In this document: positions 62,316-64,000 of the stretch, piece after piece | Layout: each line of letters starts with the position of its first letter | Numbering within the stretch: the first letter of the stretch is position 1 | Source: Rhodobacteraceae bacterium HLUCCO07 | GTDB taxonomy: Bacteria; Pseudomonadota; Alphaproteobacteria; Rhodobacterales; Rhodobacteraceae | Direction of reading: 5' to 3' | Assembly (NCBI GenBank): GCA_001314705.1 | Contig: LJSU01000018.1 | Coordinates: forward strand, 120,308-184,307 | DNA length: 64,000 nt | Position numbers and translations under genes: made by a program | Notes under the pieces: model-generated | Told to the model about the DNA's origin: nothing | Database searches by the model: none | What the model saw: the letters and a program-made list of their open reading frames with translations, nothing else

Positions 62316-63962
62316 TCAATCTGCCCGCACATCCGCGCGCGCCTCCTCGCGCGCAGGCGACGGCACGATGCCCTCCGGGCTCTCGCGAGACCGCTCGATC
62401 CGGTCGAGATGCAACCAGATCCGCCAGACATGGTAATTGACCCGGTGCAACCAGCGCGCGGCATCCATCTGTGCCAGCGCCACGCCGGGGGGATCGCCGT
62501 CCTGTCCTGCCCCGGCCAGAAGCTCATCGCGCAGCCGCCGCTCGCGGGTCTGGACGATTTCCTGCCACCGGCCGAACCACTCGGCCTGCCCGGACTCGTC
62601 CCCCGACAGGCCCCGGATCAGCCCCGCCCGGGTGATCCGCGCCAGCCGCGCCAGGCGCGACGCCCTTTGCAACGTCGCGACGCGCTCGTCCTGCGCCATG
62701 CGATAAGCCAGCCGCGTGAGATGGTCGAGGATATGCAGGATATCGGCATAACGCCACCGCACCGGACCAGTGAGCGTTGCCGAGTCGATGTTGTCGGCGA
62801 ATCCGCGCGTCTCGTCCAGCACGCGCATCGCCTGGCGCAAACGCGCATTGTCGCCTCGTGCCGGCCCCGACGGCGACAGACGCGCGATCAACAGGCCCTG
62901 CATGTGCCGCGCGATATCGCCCACCGTCGCGCCCGCCGCATCCACTGCCACCGCCGGCTGCACCAGAAGCCGGGAATCCAGCCGCGCCGTCAGCGCTTCG
63001 CGCCGCTCGCGCAGCACCGTCCGCACCAGCGCCATGAACGGCCCCAGCACGATCAGGATCGCCGCCACGCCCACGATATTGAAAACGGTGTGAAAGATCA
63101 CCAGCGACAGCCGCGCCGCATCGCGCCCGCCCTCGGCGATCCACGCCTCGGCCAGCGGCGCGAAAGGAATGAGAAGCATGAAGGCCAGCCCCCCGGTCAG
63201 CAGGTTGAACAGGAAATGCGCAAGCCCCGTCTGCCTTGCGGCCACCGTGCCGCCCAGCGTCGCCAGAAGCGCGGTGAATGTGGTGCCGATATTCATGCCG
63301 ATCACCATCACCGCCGCCTGCCCGAACCCGATCGCCCCGGCATCGAGCGCCACCAGCGCCGTCGCCACCCCCGCCGACGAGGATTGCGTCACCACCGTCA
63401 CGACCACCCCGATCAGCAAAAGCTGCGCCCGGCCCAGCGCCGTATCGCCCGGGAACCGCTCGGGCGTGACGACTTCGCCCAGCCCCGCCATTCCCGCCTG
63501 CATCAGGCCCAGCCCCAGGAAAAGAAGAGCGAATCCCGCCAGCGCCCCGCCGCCATGCCGGACCCGCGCCCCGCCGAAAAGCCGCATCATCCCGCCCATG
63601 AACACCAGCGGCAGCGCCAGCATGTCGAGGTCCAGCCGAAACCCCAGCGACGCCACCAGCCAACCGGTCAGCGTCGTGCCGATATTGGCGCCGAACACCA
63701 CCCCCAGCCCCTGCGCGAAGGTCAAGAGGCCCGCGCCGACGAAGCCGATCACCATCACCGTCACCGCCGACGAGCTTTGCAGCGCCGCCGTCACGACCGC
63801 ACCCGCCGCCACGCCGCGCAACGGCGTGCGCGTGAACCGCCGCAAGAGCCGGCGCATCGACTGACCGGCCAGCGCCTGCATGCCTTCGGTGAGCATCGTC
63901 ATGCCCAGAAGGAACAGGCCCACGCCGCCCAATGCCGTCAGGATACCGCTTGTCTCGCCCAT
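62316..63962 (-). CDS. Na/Pi cotransporter-family protein
   Basis: A 548-residue transporter of the NptA/YjbB family. Two inverted Na_Pi_cotrans repeats are seen, each with a QSSSA motif: ALQSSSAVTVMVIGFVGAG and VTQSSSAGVATALVAL, with GANIGTTLTGW and GMNIGTTFTALL following. A C-terminal PhoU-like helical region (about 340-548) is fused. The start is the ATG at 63962, 38 bases from the end of the window. It is probably phosphate export or sodium-coupled uptake; direction is not decided by sequence. Confidence 0.9.
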   Translation of the reverse strand: MGETSGILTALGGVGLFLLGMTMLTEGMQALAGQSMRRLLRRFTRTPLRGVAAGAVVTAALQSSSAVTVMVIGFVGAGLLTFAQGLGVVFGANIGTTLTGWLVASLGFRLDLDMLALPLVFMGGMMRLFGGARVRHGGGALAGFALLFLGLGLMQAGMAGLGEVVTPERFPGDTALGRAQLLLIGVVVTVVTQSSSAGVATALVALDAGAIGFGQAAVMVIGMNIGTTFTALLATLGGTVAARQTGLAHFLFNLLTGGLAFMLLIPFAPLAEAWIAEGGRDAARLSLVIFHTVFNIVGVAAILIVLGPFMALVRTVLRERREALTARLDSRLLVQPAVAVDAAGATVGDIARHMQGLLIARLSPSGPARGDNARLRQAMRVLDETRGFADNIDSATLTGPVRWRYADILHILDHLTRLAYRMAQDERVATLQRASRLARLARITRAGLIRGLSGDESGQAEWFGRWQEIVQTRERRLRDELLAGAGQDGDPPGVALAQMDAARWLHRVNYHVWRIWLHLDRIERSRESPEGIVPSPAREEARADVRAD

Positions 63963-64000
63963 GCCTGCCCGTCGCCCTTCACAACGATCACAAGGCGCTT

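Noticed and set aside
60655-62436. 593-codon plus-strand ORF opposite the DUF4153 gene
   Set aside because: Extremely Arg/Gln/His-rich shadow; the minus-strand protein has clear membrane helices.

Overview
The window is GC-rich, densely packed bacterial chromosome. Gene families and gene order (lgt followed by a MidA-type methyltransferase and pgeF; a Hint-domain protein; imuA-imuB-dnaE2; box benzoyl-CoA genes; TRAP transporter; H-NOX-like protein with a GGDEF partner) point to an alphaproteobacterium of the Rhodobacterales, probably the Roseobacter group. I saw no rRNA, tRNA, CRISPR array, integrase or insertion sequence. The first and last genes are complete.

Layout. 0-2.7 kb: lgt, midA-like and pgeF, coupled by 4-base overlaps. 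2.9-4.3 kb: a tiny basic protein with a clear terminator, then a Hint-domain protein. 4.3-8.6 kb: a three-gene ABC export operon (ATPase, FtsX-type permease, HlyD-type adaptor). 8.7-15.2 kb, minus strand: AEC transporter, metallo-beta-lactamase-fold hydrolase, tatD, holB, tmk, a D-Ala-D-Ala carboxypeptidase and a SPOR lipoprotein. 15.4-24.4 kb, minus strand: an aerobic hybrid benzoate pathway. Benzoate-CoA ligase makes benzoyl-CoA, BoxA/BoxB epoxidise it and BoxC opens the ring; BoxR is the likely regulator. Extra members are a hydrolase, a DUF309 protein, a thioesterase and a 60-residue Cys-rich peptide. The boxD aldehyde dehydrogenase is not in the window. 24.7-30.8 kb, plus strand: an SOS mutagenesis cassette (SRAP/HMCES, imuA, imuB, dnaE2) behind a near-consensus LexA box. 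30.8-33.3 kb: a nuclease-like secreted protein and the BioMNY biotin importer.

33.5-53.3 kb is the most unusual part: seven divergently arranged transcription units. They encode a SucCD-like CoA ligase, three different carboxyltransferase subunits, one biotin carboxylase, one 73-residue biotin carrier, a GntR/FCD regulator, an ADP-forming acyl-CoA synthetase, an enoyl-CoA hydratase, a TRAP transporter, two SDR dehydrogenases, an MFS transporter and an FAD/NAD(P)-binding protein. Four of the divergent promoter regions carry the same near-palindrome built on TGTTGACA (TGTTAACA at one), which suggests one regulon and one catabolic pathway with a biotin-dependent carboxylation step. The substrate cannot be read from the sequence.

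53.5-58.6 kb: a urease operon, ureD-A-(orf)-B-C-E-F-G, with a small His-rich membrane peptide between ureA and ureB. 58.7-64 kb, minus strand: a GGDEF protein with a HNOBA-like sensor domain, translationally coupled to an H-NOX-like protein that appears to lack the haem-ligating histidine; then a DUF4153 membrane protein and a Na/Pi cotransporter-family protein.
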